DNA of 64,000 bases from Psychromarinibacter sp048262455 (GTDB taxonomy: Bacteria; Pseudomonadota; Alphaproteobacteria; Rhodobacterales; Rhodobacteraceae). Each line of letters begins with the position of its first letter. Positions within the stretch are counted from its first letter, which is position 1. This document shows positions 24,684-33,261 of the stretch, piece after piece. The notes beneath the pieces were generated by a model. The model ran no database searches. It was not told the origin of the DNA and saw nothing but the letters and a program-made list of their open reading frames with translations. The stretch spans positions 62,001-126,000 of the forward strand of contig JBLXFD010000006.1 of the NCBI GenBank assembly GCA_048262455.1, given 5' to 3'. Both the position numbers and the translations under genes were made by a program.

Positions 24684-25285
24684 TGCCCGATTTCGGCACC
24701 CTTCTGCGCCGCGCCGCCGGCAGCGTATCGGACCCGCGCGGCGCCGCCCGCTGGGTCATGACCTTCGACATGCCGCGCATCGCCCGCTGGGAGGTGCTGC
24801 TGCTGGTGGTGGTGATCTCGGTGATCCTGGCGCAGGTCACCGTCTCGCTGCTGGGCCCTCCGCCCGAGGAAAACGCGCTGAGCCCGATCTTCGCCAGCCC
24901 CATGACCACCGGCATCATCCAGGCCTGCCTGCTGGTGATCGCGGTCTTCGCGATCTACTGGATCGGCCGCGCGGTGGGCGGCACCGGCGGCTTCGGCGAC
25001 GCGATCCTGCTGGTGGCCTGGCTGCAGTTCTGCATGGCCTGCCTGCAGCTGCTGCAGACCGCCGCGCTGCTGCTGATGCCGCCGTTGGCCAACATGATCG
25101 GCGTCGCCGGCTTCGTGCTGTTCTTCTGGCTGCTGACCAACTTCGTCGCCGAACTGCACGGCTTCGTCTCGCGCGGGCGGGTCTTCGTGATGATCCTGTT
25201 CTCGCTGCTGGCGCTGGTCTTCGGCGCCTCGATGATCCTCGCCATGATCGGCGCCACAGTCCCCGGAGTGCCCACCGATGTATGA
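24680..25285 (+). CDS. Yip1-like membrane protein (second of pair)
   Basis: A 201-residue protein with five predicted helices (about residues 40-60, 78-98, 105-130, 135-155, 170-192). Its arrangement, such as FAIYWIGRAVGGTGGFGDAIL and LVAWLQFCMACLQLL, fits the Yip1 family. It begins with ATGATG at 24680, overlapping the preceding gene by four bases, and its end overlaps the sufS start by eight bases. It is therefore co-translated with sufS. Whether the pair forms a membrane complex is unknown. Confidence 0.7.
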   Translation: MMPDFGTLLRRAAGSVSDPRGAARWVMTFDMPRIARWEVLLLVVVISVILAQVTVSLLGPPPEENALSPIFASPMTTGIIQACLLVIAVFAIYWIGRAVGGTGGFGDAILLVAWLQFCMACLQLLQTAALLLMPPLANMIGVAGFVLFFWLLTNFVAELHGFVSRGRVFVMILFSLLALVFGASMILAMIGATVPGVPTDV

Positions 25286-26498
25286 TGTCGACGCCATCCG
25301 CCGCGACTTCCCGATCCTGTCGCGCGAGGTGAACGGCAAGCCGCTGGTCTACCTCGACAACGGCGCCTCGGCGCAGAAGCCGCAGGTGGTGATCGACGCG
25401 GTGACAAGGGCCTATTCGCAGGAATACGCCAACGTGCACCGGGGCCTGCACTTCCTGTCGAACCTCGCGACGGAGAAGTACGAGGGGGTGCGCGGCACGA
25501 TCGCCCGCTTCCTCAACGCCGCCTCCGAGGACGAGATCGTGATGAACACCGGCACCACCCAGGGGATCAACACGGTCGCCTACGGCTGGGCCATGCCGCG
25601 GATGTCGGCGGGCGACGAGATCGTGCTGTCGGTGATGGAGCATCACGCCAACATCGTCCCCTGGCACTTCCTGCGCGAACGGCAGGGGGTGGCGCTGACG
25701 TGGGTGGACACCGACGCCGCCGGCGCGCTGGACCCGCAGAAGGTGATCGACGCGATCGGGCCGAAGACGAAACTGGTGGCCATCACCCACCTGTCGAACG
25801 TGCTGGGCACCGTGGTGGACGTGAAGGCCATCGTCGAGGGCGCGCATGCAAAGGGCGTGCCGGTGCTGGTGGACGGCAGCCAGGCCGCCGTGCACATGCC
25901 GGTGGACGTGCAGGACATCGGCGCCGACTTCTACGCCATCACCGGGCACAAGCTGTACGGTCCCTCCGGCTCTGGCGCCATCCACATCCGCCGCGAGCGG
26001 ATGGACGAGATGCGCCCCTTCCTGGGCGGCGGCGACATGATCCGCGAGGTGACGAAGGACGAGATCACCTACAACGACCCGCCGATGAAGTTCGAGGCAG
26101 GCACCCCCGGCATCGTCGCGATGATCGGGCTGGGCGTGGCGCTGGACTACATGATGGACCTGGGGATGCAGAACATCTCGGCCCACGAAACGCGGCTGCG
26201 GGACTACGCGGTGCAGCGGCTGGGCGGGCTGAACTGGCTGAACCTGCAGGGCACCACGCCGGACAAGGCGGCGATCTTCTCGTTCACGCTGGAGGGGGCG
26301 GCGCATGCGCACGACATTTCCACCGTGCTGGACCGCAAGGGGGTGGCGGTGCGCGCCGGGCATCACTGCGCCGGGCCGCTGATGAACCACCTGGGGCTGA
26401 CGGCCACCTGCCGCGCGTCCTTCGGGCTCTACAACACCGAGGCAGAGGTCGATGCGCTGGTCGAGGCGCTCGAGCTGTGCCACGAGCTGTTCGCCTGA
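25278..26498 (+). CDS. sufS: Cysteine desulfurase SufS
   Basis: A group II cysteine desulfurase that supplies persulfide sulfur to SufB. The 406-residue protein shows RDFPILSREVNGKPLVYLDNGASAQ at the N-terminus, the PLP lysine Lys225 in AITGHKLYGPSG and the catalytic Cys364 in GVAVRAGHHCAGPLM. Its usual partners SufE/SufU and the carriers SufA and SufT are not next to it. The start overlaps the upstream Yip1-like gene. Confidence 0.97.
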   Translation: MYDVDAIRRDFPILSREVNGKPLVYLDNGASAQKPQVVIDAVTRAYSQEYANVHRGLHFLSNLATEKYEGVRGTIARFLNAASEDEIVMNTGTTQGINTVAYGWAMPRMSAGDEIVLSVMEHHANIVPWHFLRERQGVALTWVDTDAAGALDPQKVIDAIGPKTKLVAITHLSNVLGTVVDVKAIVEGAHAKGVPVLVDGSQAAVHMPVDVQDIGADFYAITGHKLYGPSGSGAIHIRRERMDEMRPFLGGGDMIREVTKDEITYNDPPMKFEAGTPGIVAMIGLGVALDYMMDLGMQNISAHETRLRDYAVQRLGGLNWLNLQGTTPDKAAIFSFTLEGAAHAHDISTVLDRKGVAVRAGHHCAGPLMNHLGLTATCRASFGLYNTEAEVDALVEALELCHELFA

Positions 26499-26501
26499 GC
26501 C

Positions 26502-27305
26502 ATGGAGCAGGAAGTTGACCTGTCGGCACTGGACCGGGTCAGCATCGGCATCCTCACCTGGCGCCGCCCCGGCACCCTGCGCCACGCGCTGCGGTCCTAC
26601 CGCCGCACCGGGCTGCTCTCGGCGGTCGGCGAGGTCACTCTGTTTTGCAACGAGGCGGACCCGCGCGAGCAGCAGCTGGCGCGGCAGTTCGGGCTGCGGG
26701 CACTGAGCAGCGAGGGCAACATCGGCATCGGCCCGGCCTTCGCCCGGCTGGCAGAGGCGGCCAGTTGCCCGCTGTTCCTGTTTCTTGAAAACGACTGGCC
26801 CTGCACCGAACCCTTCGGCCCCGCCCAGCGCCGCCTTGCCACCGCCGCCGCGCTGGCAGAGACCGGCGCCGCCGACGCGGTGCGCCTGCGCCACCGCCGG
26901 CGCTACGGCCACCCGCTTTACAGCCGCGCCGCCGGCATCGGGCGCGAGACCGAGCCGCAGAACCTGCCGAACCTGCTGGACGCGGCGCATTGGCAGACCG
27001 ACCCCGGCGCGGTCTTCGACGGCCGGATCGAGCCGCGGCACGTGGCGGGCGAGACCTGGTTCTTCGCTCCCTCGGCCCATGCCGCCTATACCAACAACCC
27101 CAGCCTCTACCGCACCGACTTCGCCCGCGACGAGATTGCCCCGCGCGGGCTGCAGCCAGGCATCGCGTCGGAAGCGGCGCTGCAGGAGTGGTGGCGCGCC
27201 GCCGGGCTGACGGTGGCCATGGGCGAGGGGCTCTTCACCCACCGCGACCCCGGCAAGGAATGGCGCCGCGCCGGGAGGATGCTGAAGCGCTGGGTGGGGC
27301 GCTGA
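26502..27305 (+). CDS. Glycosyltransferase-like protein (family uncertain)
   Basis: A 267-residue cytosolic protein. Its N-terminal 110 residues look like a GT-A nucleotide-sugar fold: VSIGILTWRRPGTLRHALRS, VTLFCNEADPREQQLARQFG, NIGIGPAFARLAE and PLFLFLENDWPC, where ENDWP stands where a DxD motif would be. The rest, with RHRRRYGHPLYS and HVAGETWFFAPS, is unassigned. It begins three bases after the sufS stop and is probably the last gene of the transcript, ending before the tRNA gene. Its link to Fe-S assembly is unclear. Confidence 0.6.
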   Translation: MEQEVDLSALDRVSIGILTWRRPGTLRHALRSYRRTGLLSAVGEVTLFCNEADPREQQLARQFGLRALSSEGNIGIGPAFARLAEAASCPLFLFLENDWPCTEPFGPAQRRLATAAALAETGAADAVRLRHRRRYGHPLYSRAAGIGRETEPQNLPNLLDAAHWQTDPGAVFDGRIEPRHVAGETWFFAPSAHAAYTNNPSLYRTDFARDEIAPRGLQPGIASEAALQEWWRAAGLTVAMGEGLFTHRDPGKEWRRAGRMLKRWVGR

Positions 27306-27392
27306 CAGGGGAAGCCGACGCTGGCGTGCCACCGCGCCGCCCCCGCATTTCCCGTTGCGGGCCTTGGCAGGCCGGTCTATACGGGCGCGCAG

Positions 27393-27469
<77 letters not shown>

Positions 27470-27487
27470 TTTCATGACATTACCCGA

Positions 27488-27515
27488 CCAACGCCGTAGG
27501 GCGGGGTTCACTCCG
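27488..27515. repeat. Copy of the GTAGGGCGGGGTTCAC dispersed repeat
   Basis: GTAGGGCGGGGTTCACTCCG then CC, with an internal GGCGG/CCGCC inverted pair, lies between tRNA-Arg and purM. The same core, reverse-complemented, appears inside the tandem repeat near 33940-33965 (GGCGGGGTGAACCCCGCCC). It is a short dispersed palindromic sequence. Confidence 0.55.
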
Positions 27516-27615
27516 CCACCCCCCGACCAGACCCCACGCACTCCCCTCACCCGGGCGATGGACTATCCCCCGCGCTTCGTCTATGCGCGGGCGCATCCAG
27601 ACGAGGGGCCGAACC

Positions 27616-28656
27616 ATGACCAAGCAGCCTGTCACCTATGCCGCGGCGGGGGTCGACATCGACGCCGGCAACGCTTTGGTGGAACGCATCAAGCCCGCCG
27701 CCAAGGCCACCGACCGGCCCGGGGTGATGGCGGGGCTGGGGGGCTTCGGTGGGCTGTTCGACCTGAAGGCCGCGGGCTTTACCGACCCGGTGCTGGTGGC
27801 GGCCACCGACGGGGTGGGCACCAAGCTGCGGATCGCCATCGACACCGGGCGTGTCGACACCATCGGCACCGACCTCGTGGCGATGTGCGTCAACGACCTG
27901 GTTTGCCAGGGGGCCGAGCCGCTGTTCTTCCTCGACTATTTCGCCACCGGCAAGCTGGAGACGGACAGCGCCGCGCGGATCATCGAGGGGATCGCCGGCG
28001 CCTGCCGCGCCTCGGGTTGCGCGCTGATCGGGGGCGAGACCGCCGAGATGCCGGGCATGTACCATGGCGGCGACTTCGACCTTGCCGGGTTCGCGGTGGG
28101 GGCCATGGAACGCGGCGGCGCGCTGCCCTCCGGGGTGGCGGGGGGCGACGTGCTGCTGGGCCTCGGATCGGACGGGGTGCATTCCAACGGCTACTCGCTG
28201 GTGCGCCGGATCGTCGAGCTGGCGGGCCTCGGCTGGGACGACGCCGCGCCCTTCGCCGAGGGGCCGCTGGGCGAGGCGCTGCTGGCGCCGACCCGGCTGT
28301 ACGTGCGCCCGGTGCTGGAGGCGATCCGCGCGGGCGGCGTGCACGGGCTGGCCCATATCACCGGCGGCGGGCTGACCGAGAACCTGCCGCGGGTGCTGCC
28401 GGAAGGACTGGCCGCCCAGGTCGACCTGTCGTCGTGGCAGCTGCCGCCGGTGTTCCGCTGGCTGGGCGAGGCCGGGCAGCTGGAAGAGACCGAGCTGCTG
28501 AAGACCTTCAACGCCGGGATCGGCATGGTGCTGGTGGTGGACCCCGCCCGCGCCGAGGCGCTGGCCGTGCTGCTGTCGAAAGCGGGCGAGCGCGTGGTGC
28601 CGCTGGGCACCGTGACGCCGGGAGAGGGGGTCCGCTACACCGGCGCGCTGCTGTGA
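27616..28656 (+). CDS. purM: Phosphoribosylformylglycinamidine cyclo-ligase
   Basis: Closes the imidazole ring to give AIR in de novo purine synthesis, using ATP. The 346-residue length is normal. The N-terminal YAAAGVDIDAGNALVERIKP, the ATP site TDGVGTKLRIAIDTGRVDTIG and the loop GGETAEMPGMY are present, along with HSNGYSLVRRI and HITGGGLTENLPRVLP. ATG 27616 gives the family N-terminus MTKQPVTYAAAG. Its stop TGA overlaps the GTG start of purN (GTGA), which couples the two. Confidence 0.97.
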   Translation: MTKQPVTYAAAGVDIDAGNALVERIKPAAKATDRPGVMAGLGGFGGLFDLKAAGFTDPVLVAATDGVGTKLRIAIDTGRVDTIGTDLVAMCVNDLVCQGAEPLFFLDYFATGKLETDSAARIIEGIAGACRASGCALIGGETAEMPGMYHGGDFDLAGFAVGAMERGGALPSGVAGGDVLLGLGSDGVHSNGYSLVRRIVELAGLGWDDAAPFAEGPLGEALLAPTRLYVRPVLEAIRAGGVHGLAHITGGGLTENLPRVLPEGLAAQVDLSSWQLPPVFRWLGEAGQLEETELLKTFNAGIGMVLVVDPARAEALAVLLSKAGERVVPLGTVTPGEGVRYTGALL

Positions 28657-29246
28657 GGAAACGCGTGGCGATCCTGCTGTCCGGCGGCGGCTCTAACATG
28701 CTGCGGCTGGTGGAGGACATGGGCCCGGACCATCCCGCCGCGCCGGTGCTGGTGCTGTCGAACGACCCCGCCGCCGGCGGGCTGGCGCGGGCGGCGGCGC
28801 TGGGGATCGCCACCGCCGCGGTGGATCACCGGCCCTTCAAGGGCGACCGCGCGGCCTTCGAGGCGGCGCTGCGGGTGCCGCTGGACGAAGCGCGCCCGGA
28901 CATCATCTGCCTTGCCGGCTTCATGCGGATCCTCACCGCCGGTTTCATCGGCGCCTACCAGGGGCGGATGCTGAACATCCACCCCTCGCTGCTGCCGAAG
29001 TACCGCGGCCTCGACACCCACGCGCGGGCGCTGGCCGAGGGCGACCGCGAACACGGCTGCACCGTGCACGAGGTGACGCCGGCGCTGGACGACGGCCCGG
29101 TGCTGGGCCAGGCGCGGGTGCCGGTGCATCGCGGCGACACGCCGCAGGCGCTGGCCGCGCGGGTGCTGGAGATGGAGCATAGGCTGTATCCGGCGGTGCT
29201 GCGCCGCTTCGCCGCCGGGGACCGCACGCCGATTTGCCTGCCCTGA
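28653..29246 (+). CDS. purN: Phosphoribosylglycinamide formyltransferase
   Basis: Transfers a formyl group from 10-formyl-THF to GAR in purine synthesis. The 197-residue protein shows RVAILLSGGGSNM (phosphate loop), LAGFMRILT, the catalytic NIHPSLLPKYRGLDTHARAL and VTPALDDGPVLGQARV with the active-site Asp. GTG 28653 is the only start close to the family N-terminus and overlaps the purM stop by four bases. Confidence 0.96.
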   Translation: MRKRVAILLSGGGSNMLRLVEDMGPDHPAAPVLVLSNDPAAGGLARAAALGIATAAVDHRPFKGDRAAFEAALRVPLDEARPDIICLAGFMRILTAGFIGAYQGRMLNIHPSLLPKYRGLDTHARALAEGDREHGCTVHEVTPALDDGPVLGQARVPVHRGDTPQALAARVLEMEHRLYPAVLRRFAAGDRTPICLP

Positions 29247-29334
29247 GGCTTTTCAATGCTGTACAAAGTGCCTAGAACCTCCGCACACATGTGCGAGGCA
29301 GAATGACCCACAGGCATCGGACGTCCGGAGCAGC

Positions 29335-30492
29335 ATGATCACGATTACCACCACCGACGCCCTCGCGGCGTTCTGCGAGCGCGCTGCCAATGCGCCCTAT
29401 GTCACCGTCGATACCGAGTTCCTGCGGGAGCGGACCTATTACTCCAAGCTTTGCCTCGTGCAGCTGGCCTTGCCGGGCGAGGGGGACGAGGACGCGGTGC
29501 TGGTGGATCCGCTGGTCGAGGGGATCTCGCTGCAGCCGCTCTACGACCTGATGCGCGCGCCCGGGGTGGTCAAGGTGTTCCACGCGGCGCGGCAGGACGT
29601 GGAGATTTTCTGGATCGACGGCAAGGTGATCCCCGAGCCGCTGTTCGACACCCAGGTGGCGGCCATGGTCTGCGGCTTCGGCGAGCAGGTGGGCTACGAG
29701 ACGCTGGTGCGCAAGATCGCCAAGGCCTCGCTGGACAAGACCTCGCGCTTCACCGACTGGTCGCGGCGGCCGCTGACCGAGGCGCAGAAGAAATACGCGC
29801 TGGCGGACGTGACGCACCTGCGGGTGATCTACGAATACCTCGCCAAGCGGCTGGAAAAGACCGGCCGGCAGGCCTGGGTGGAGGAAGAGCTAAGGGTTCT
29901 GCGCGACCCCGCCACCTACATCACCACCCCCGAGGAGGCCTGGAAGCGGGTCAAGACCCGCACCCAGTCGGGCCGTTTCCTGGCCGTGGTGCGGGAACTG
30001 GCGCGGTTCCGCGAGGATTACGCCCAGACCCGCAACGTCCCGCGCAACCGGGTCTACAAAGACGACGCGATGCTGGAGCTGGCCTCGACCAAGCCGCAGT
30101 CGGCCGAGGACCTGTCGCGCTCCCGCCTGCTGCTGCGCGAGGCGCGGCGGGGCGAGATCGCCGAGGGGATCCTGTCGGCGGTGAAGGCCGGGCTGGAGGC
30201 GCCCAAGGAAGACTGGCCCGAGACCGATGACCGGCGCGAGGGGCTGCAGGTGAACCCGGCGCTGGCGGACATGCTGCGGGTGCTGCTGAAGGCCAAGGCC
30301 GACGACGCGGGCGTGGCGCAGAAGCTGATCGCCACCTCGGCGGATCTCGATGCGCTGGCGGCCGGGCAACGCGACGCGCTGGCGCTGAAGGGCTGGCGGC
30401 GCGAGGTCTTCGGACAGGACGCGCTGCGGCTGTGCGATGGCGAGGTGGGGCTTGCGGTGCAGGGCGAGAAGGTGGGCGTGATCGAGCTTTAG
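29335..30492 (+). CDS. rnd: Ribonuclease D
   Basis: A 3'-5' exoribonuclease that trims tRNA and other stable RNA ends. The DEDD exonuclease domain shows motif I VTVDTEFLRERTYYSKL (Asp26, Glu28), motif II VVKVFHAARQDVEIF and motif III YALADVTHLRVIYEYL. The C-terminal part has two HRDC-like helical regions. At 385 residues the length is normal for the family. It is transcribed alone; its 3' side is filled by structured repeats. Confidence 0.96.
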   Translation: MITITTTDALAAFCERAANAPYVTVDTEFLRERTYYSKLCLVQLALPGEGDEDAVLVDPLVEGISLQPLYDLMRAPGVVKVFHAARQDVEIFWIDGKVIPEPLFDTQVAAMVCGFGEQVGYETLVRKIAKASLDKTSRFTDWSRRPLTEAQKKYALADVTHLRVIYEYLAKRLEKTGRQAWVEEELRVLRDPATYITTPEEAWKRVKTRTQSGRFLAVVRELARFREDYAQTRNVPRNRVYKDDAMLELASTKPQSAEDLSRSRLLLREARRGEIAEGILSAVKAGLEAPKEDWPETDDRREGLQVNPALADMLRVLLKAKADDAGVAQKLIATSADLDALAAGQRDALALKGWRREVFGQDALRLCDGEVGLAVQGEKVGVIEL

Positions 30493-30531
30493 GGCCGGGG
30501 TTCTGATCGCTCCGGCGTCTTTCTGAAGAAG

Positions 30532-30928
30532 GCACCTGGCCGGAACAGGGCACGCAGTGCCGCCGGCCCAGCGCCCGTCCCTCTGTTGTGACAAGAGCAC
30601 CCGGCCCGGAACAAGGCGCGCAGCGCCGCCGGGCCAGCGCCCGTCCGTCCCCCGGGCGGGCGCTCCGTTGCCGTTGGCGCGGGGATCGAGCGAGGATGTG
30701 GCGGTGAGATAAAGTGGCCACCACCAGCGTTTGAAGCGCCCACCCACGGACGGGCGCTGGCCCTCTGTCGGTCAAAGGGCGCTTCGTCACCGCTGGCGCG
30801 GGGGTGGAGCGGGGGAGTGGCGGTGAGATCAAGTGGCGACCCCCAGCGGCAGCAGCGCCCACCCACGGACGGGCGCTGGCCCTCTGTTGATCAAGGAAAC
30901 CTGGCCCGAAAACCGGCGCGCAGTTCCG
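30532..30928 (+). repeat. Cluster of structured repeats (type A) after rnd
   Basis: This gene-free stretch of about 440 bases between convergent rnd and a cytochrome gene contains repeated blocks. CCGGAACA(A/G)GGC(G/A)CGCAG occurs at about 30541 and 30606. GCGCCCACCCACGGACGGGC followed by GCTGGCCCTCTGT occurs twice (about 30737 and 30855). The CGCTGGCGCGGGG-like and GGTGAGAT(A/C)AAGTGG blocks also occur twice. AGCGCCCGTCC pairs with GGGCGGGCGCT to form hairpins. One further copy lies at 53924-54095 and a reverse copy at 54944-55126. No coding potential is convincing. Confidence 0.8.
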
Positions 30929-30934
30929 CCCCCG

Positions 30935-31825
30935 TCACTCCGACGGCGTCACCTTCTTCAGGTAGGCCGCCAGCGCCTCCCGGTCTTCCTGCGGCAACAG
31001 GGCGAGGTTCTTGATCACCTCGGCCATGTGCCCCCCCGCGCTGTCGAAATCGGGGGTGAAGCCGGAGGTGAAGTACGCCACCAGGTCCGCCTCGGACCAG
31101 TCCAGCCGCGCCGGGGTGATGTCGGGAATCTTGCCCTCGCCGGAGGGGTTGTCCGCCCCCGCCAGCCAGGCGTCCCGCTGCAGCCCGCCCAGCTGGTTGC
31201 GCGGGGTGTGGCATTCGCCGCAGTGCCCCAGCGCCTCGGCCAGGTAGCGCCCGCGGGTCTCCTGCTCGGTCAGGTCGCCCGTCACCGCCCAGTCATCCCC
31301 GAAGAACAGCATCTTCCAGCCACCCAGGCTGCGCCGCACGTTGAACGGAAAACCCACGTCGTGGGTGCGGCTGGCGGTGTCGCTTTCCGGCAGGGTCTGC
31401 AGGAAGGCGTGCAGCGAGACGATGTCTTCCGGCGTCGCGCGCACGTAGGCGCTGTAGGGAAAGGCGGGGAAGTAGTGCGCCCCCTCGGGCGAGACGCCGT
31501 GGTGCATGGCGTTGTAGAGGTCCAGCGCGCTCCAGCCGCCGATGCCGGCCTCGGGGTGGGGCGAGATGTTGGGGGCGTAGAAGGTGCCGAAGGGGCTGGC
31601 CAGCCCCATACCCCCGGCCAGCACCAGCCGGTCCTGCCCGCTGGCGTCCTCGGGCGCGTGGCAGGAGGCGCAGCCGCCGGCGTAGAACACCTGCTCGCCC
31701 CGCGCCAGGTCGGGCTCGATCCCCGACAGGACCGAGGCGTCGGCCGTCACCGGGCGGGTGACGAACCAGAACACGGCCGCCCCGGCAATTGCCAGGACGA
31801 CCAGGAGACCCAGAAGACGGCGCAT
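30935..31825 (-). CDS. Di-haem c-type cytochrome
   Basis: A 296-residue protein anchored or exported by an N-terminal hydrophobic helix (residues 3-23). It has two covalent haem motifs, CASCH at 52-56 and CGECH at 202-206, each in a class I cytochrome c domain. The first domain has LAGGMGLASPFGTFYAPNIS and HYFPAFPYSAYVRATPEDI; the second ends EADLVAYFTSGFTPD. Related proteins pass electrons from periplasmic dehydrogenases to the respiratory chain. No dehydrogenase partner is adjacent. The neighbouring upstream gene on the same strand is another cytochrome, so the two may be expressed together. Confidence 0.9.
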   Translation of the reverse strand: MRRLLGLLVVLAIAGAAVFWFVTRPVTADASVLSGIEPDLARGEQVFYAGGCASCHAPEDASGQDRLVLAGGMGLASPFGTFYAPNISPHPEAGIGGWSALDLYNAMHHGVSPEGAHYFPAFPYSAYVRATPEDIVSLHAFLQTLPESDTASRTHDVGFPFNVRRSLGGWKMLFFGDDWAVTGDLTEQETRGRYLAEALGHCGECHTPRNQLGGLQRDAWLAGADNPSGEGKIPDITPARLDWSEADLVAYFTSGFTPDFDSAGGHMAEVIKNLALLPQEDREALAAYLKKVTPSE

Positions 31826-31885
31826 CGGCAGTCCTTTCGTTCAGATCCATATCCGGGCCAAGACCATGCCCGGCCCGGGCCCGCC

Positions 31886-32350
31886 TCAGTTCGGCTGGCG
31901 GTAGGTCTGGTGGCAGGCGCCGCAGGCACCGCCCACCGCGTTCATGTTGACGCGGATGCCGTCCAGCGAGCCGGCGGCCTCGGCCATGGCGGCGGTCGCG
32001 GTTTCCAGCGCCTCGATCTTGGCGTTGAAGTCGTCCATGCCGGTCCAGACCGCGGGCAGGGCGCGGCTGCCCTCCATCTCGTCGCTGCTGGTGCCCTCGG
32101 TCCAGTAGGTGCGCTGGTCGATGCTGGCCAGCAGGTGCAGACCCTCGGCGGCGGCCTTGGCGTCCTCGGCGTTGAATTCCACCGCGCCCTTGGCCATGTT
32201 GCCCAGCAGGGCGAGGTTGTGCTGCAGCAGCGACATGTGCGCCTGGCGGGCCTTGACCGCGGGATCCATGCCATGGCTGGCGGCGAAGACGACAGAGCCG
32301 GCCATCCCGGCGGCGACGAGGCCGAGAACGGCACTACGGACGAAATTCAT
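31886..32350 (-). CDS. Cytochrome c' / c556-type class II cytochrome
   Basis: A 154-residue periplasmic protein: signal peptide MNFVRSAVLGLVAAGMAGSV cleaved near FAAS, a four-helix bundle with a Met in KARQAHMSLLQHNLALLGNMAKG, and the haem site GGACGACHQTYR close to the C-terminus, as in class II cytochromes. These bind NO or carry electrons. ATG 32350 is supported by the signal peptide; frames upstream belong to hpt in another frame. It lies 60 bases upstream of the di-haem cytochrome on the same strand. Confidence 0.92.
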   Translation of the reverse strand: MNFVRSAVLGLVAAGMAGSVVFAASHGMDPAVKARQAHMSLLQHNLALLGNMAKGAVEFNAEDAKAAAEGLHLLASIDQRTYWTEGTSSDEMEGSRALPAVWTGMDDFNAKIEALETATAAMAEAAGSLDGIRVNMNAVGGACGACHQTYRQPN

Positions 32351-32457
32351 GTAACACTCCTGTTGGACGAATGGACGTGGCGTCATGGTATCCGCATGCC
32401 GGTGAAATGCCAGAGGGATTTTGCGCGGAGGCCATTCCCCCAAGCCCGCGGCGGCGC

Positions 32458-32640
32458 CTATCGCAGGATGCGCCCGCGCGGGCCGCGGTCCGGCGTCAGC
32501 CAGTCGGGCCAGCCCCAGATCCGTTCCACCGCGTAAAGCAGCAGGCAGACCGCCACCACCGCCAGCACCAGCTTGACCTTGCCCATGGACGGCGGGTTCT
32601 GCGCCCATCGCTTGGCGCGCACCAGCCACATGGGGTTCAC
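32458..32640 (-). CDS. Small single-pass membrane protein coupled to hpt
   Basis: A 60-residue protein with a basic, Trp-rich N-terminus (MNPMWLVRAKRWAQNPPSMG), one membrane helix (about residues 21-40) and a basic tail ending DRGPRGRILR. I do not know its function. The GTG start at 32640 overlaps the hpt stop (GTGA), a coupling that supports real translation; ATG at 32631 is an alternative start. Its position between hpt and the cytochrome genes suggests one minus-strand transcript. Confidence 0.6.
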   Translation of the reverse strand: MNPMWLVRAKRWAQNPPSMGKVKLVLAVVAVCLLLYAVERIWGWPDWLTPDRGPRGRILR

Positions 32641-33191
32641 GCCGAGGCGCCCGGCGCGGTGAAGCGGACCTTGCCGATGAACGGCAGGTTGCGGTCGCGC
32701 TGCGCGAAGTCGATGCCGTAACCCACGACGAACTCGTCGGGAATCTCGAAACCCGTCCAGGTCGCGCGGATCTCCACCTCGCGGCGGCTGGGCTTGTCGA
32801 GCAGGGCGATCGTCTCCATCCGCCGGGGCTCGCGGCTTTGCAGCAGGCGCACAACGTGGGACAGGGTAAAGCCGGTGTCGACGATGTCCTCCACCACCAG
32901 CACGTCGCGGCCGTGGATCTCGCCGCGCAGGTCCTTGAGGATGCGCACCTCGCGGCTGGATTCCATGGAATCCCCGTAGGAGGAGGCCTCGAGGAAATCC
33001 ACCTCGACCGGCAGGTCCAGCTCCCGCACAAGGTCCGCGATGAACACGAAGGAGCCGCGCAGCAGCCCCACCACCACCAGTTTCTCGGTGCCCTCGAAGG
33101 CGGCCGTGATCTCCCGCGCCAGGCTCTCGATCCGCGCCGCGATGGACTTGGCAGAGATCATCTGGTCGATGACGTAATCGGGCTGGGACAT
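32637..33191 (-). CDS. hpt: Hypoxanthine phosphoribosyltransferase
   Basis: Salvages hypoxanthine (and possibly guanine) to the nucleotide with PRPP. The 184-residue protein has EKLVVVGLLRGSFVFIADLVREL, the flexible-loop region VDFLEASSYGDSMESS and the PRPP motif DVLVVEDIVDTGFTLS, followed by EFVVGYGIDFAQRDRNLPFIG. ATG 33191 has the ribosome binding site GGGAGG at the right distance; an extended start 72 bases upstream would overlap the divergent gene. Confidence 0.95.
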   Translation of the reverse strand: MSQPDYVIDQMISAKSIAARIESLAREITAAFEGTEKLVVVGLLRGSFVFIADLVRELDLPVEVDFLEASSYGDSMESSREVRILKDLRGEIHGRDVLVVEDIVDTGFTLSHVVRLLQSREPRRMETIALLDKPSRREVEIRATWTGFEIPDEFVVGYGIDFAQRDRNLPFIGKVRFTAPGASA

Positions 33192-33261
33192 CCCGCCTCC
33201 CTTGATTTCACCGCGCAACCATACGAAATGGCGGGCAAGAAGCACAACAGATCGCGAGCGC

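Noticed and set aside
30489..30866. Short open frames on the minus strand inside the repeat cluster
   Set aside because: The similar peptides arise because the DNA blocks are repeated; they have no start signals and no protein-like composition.
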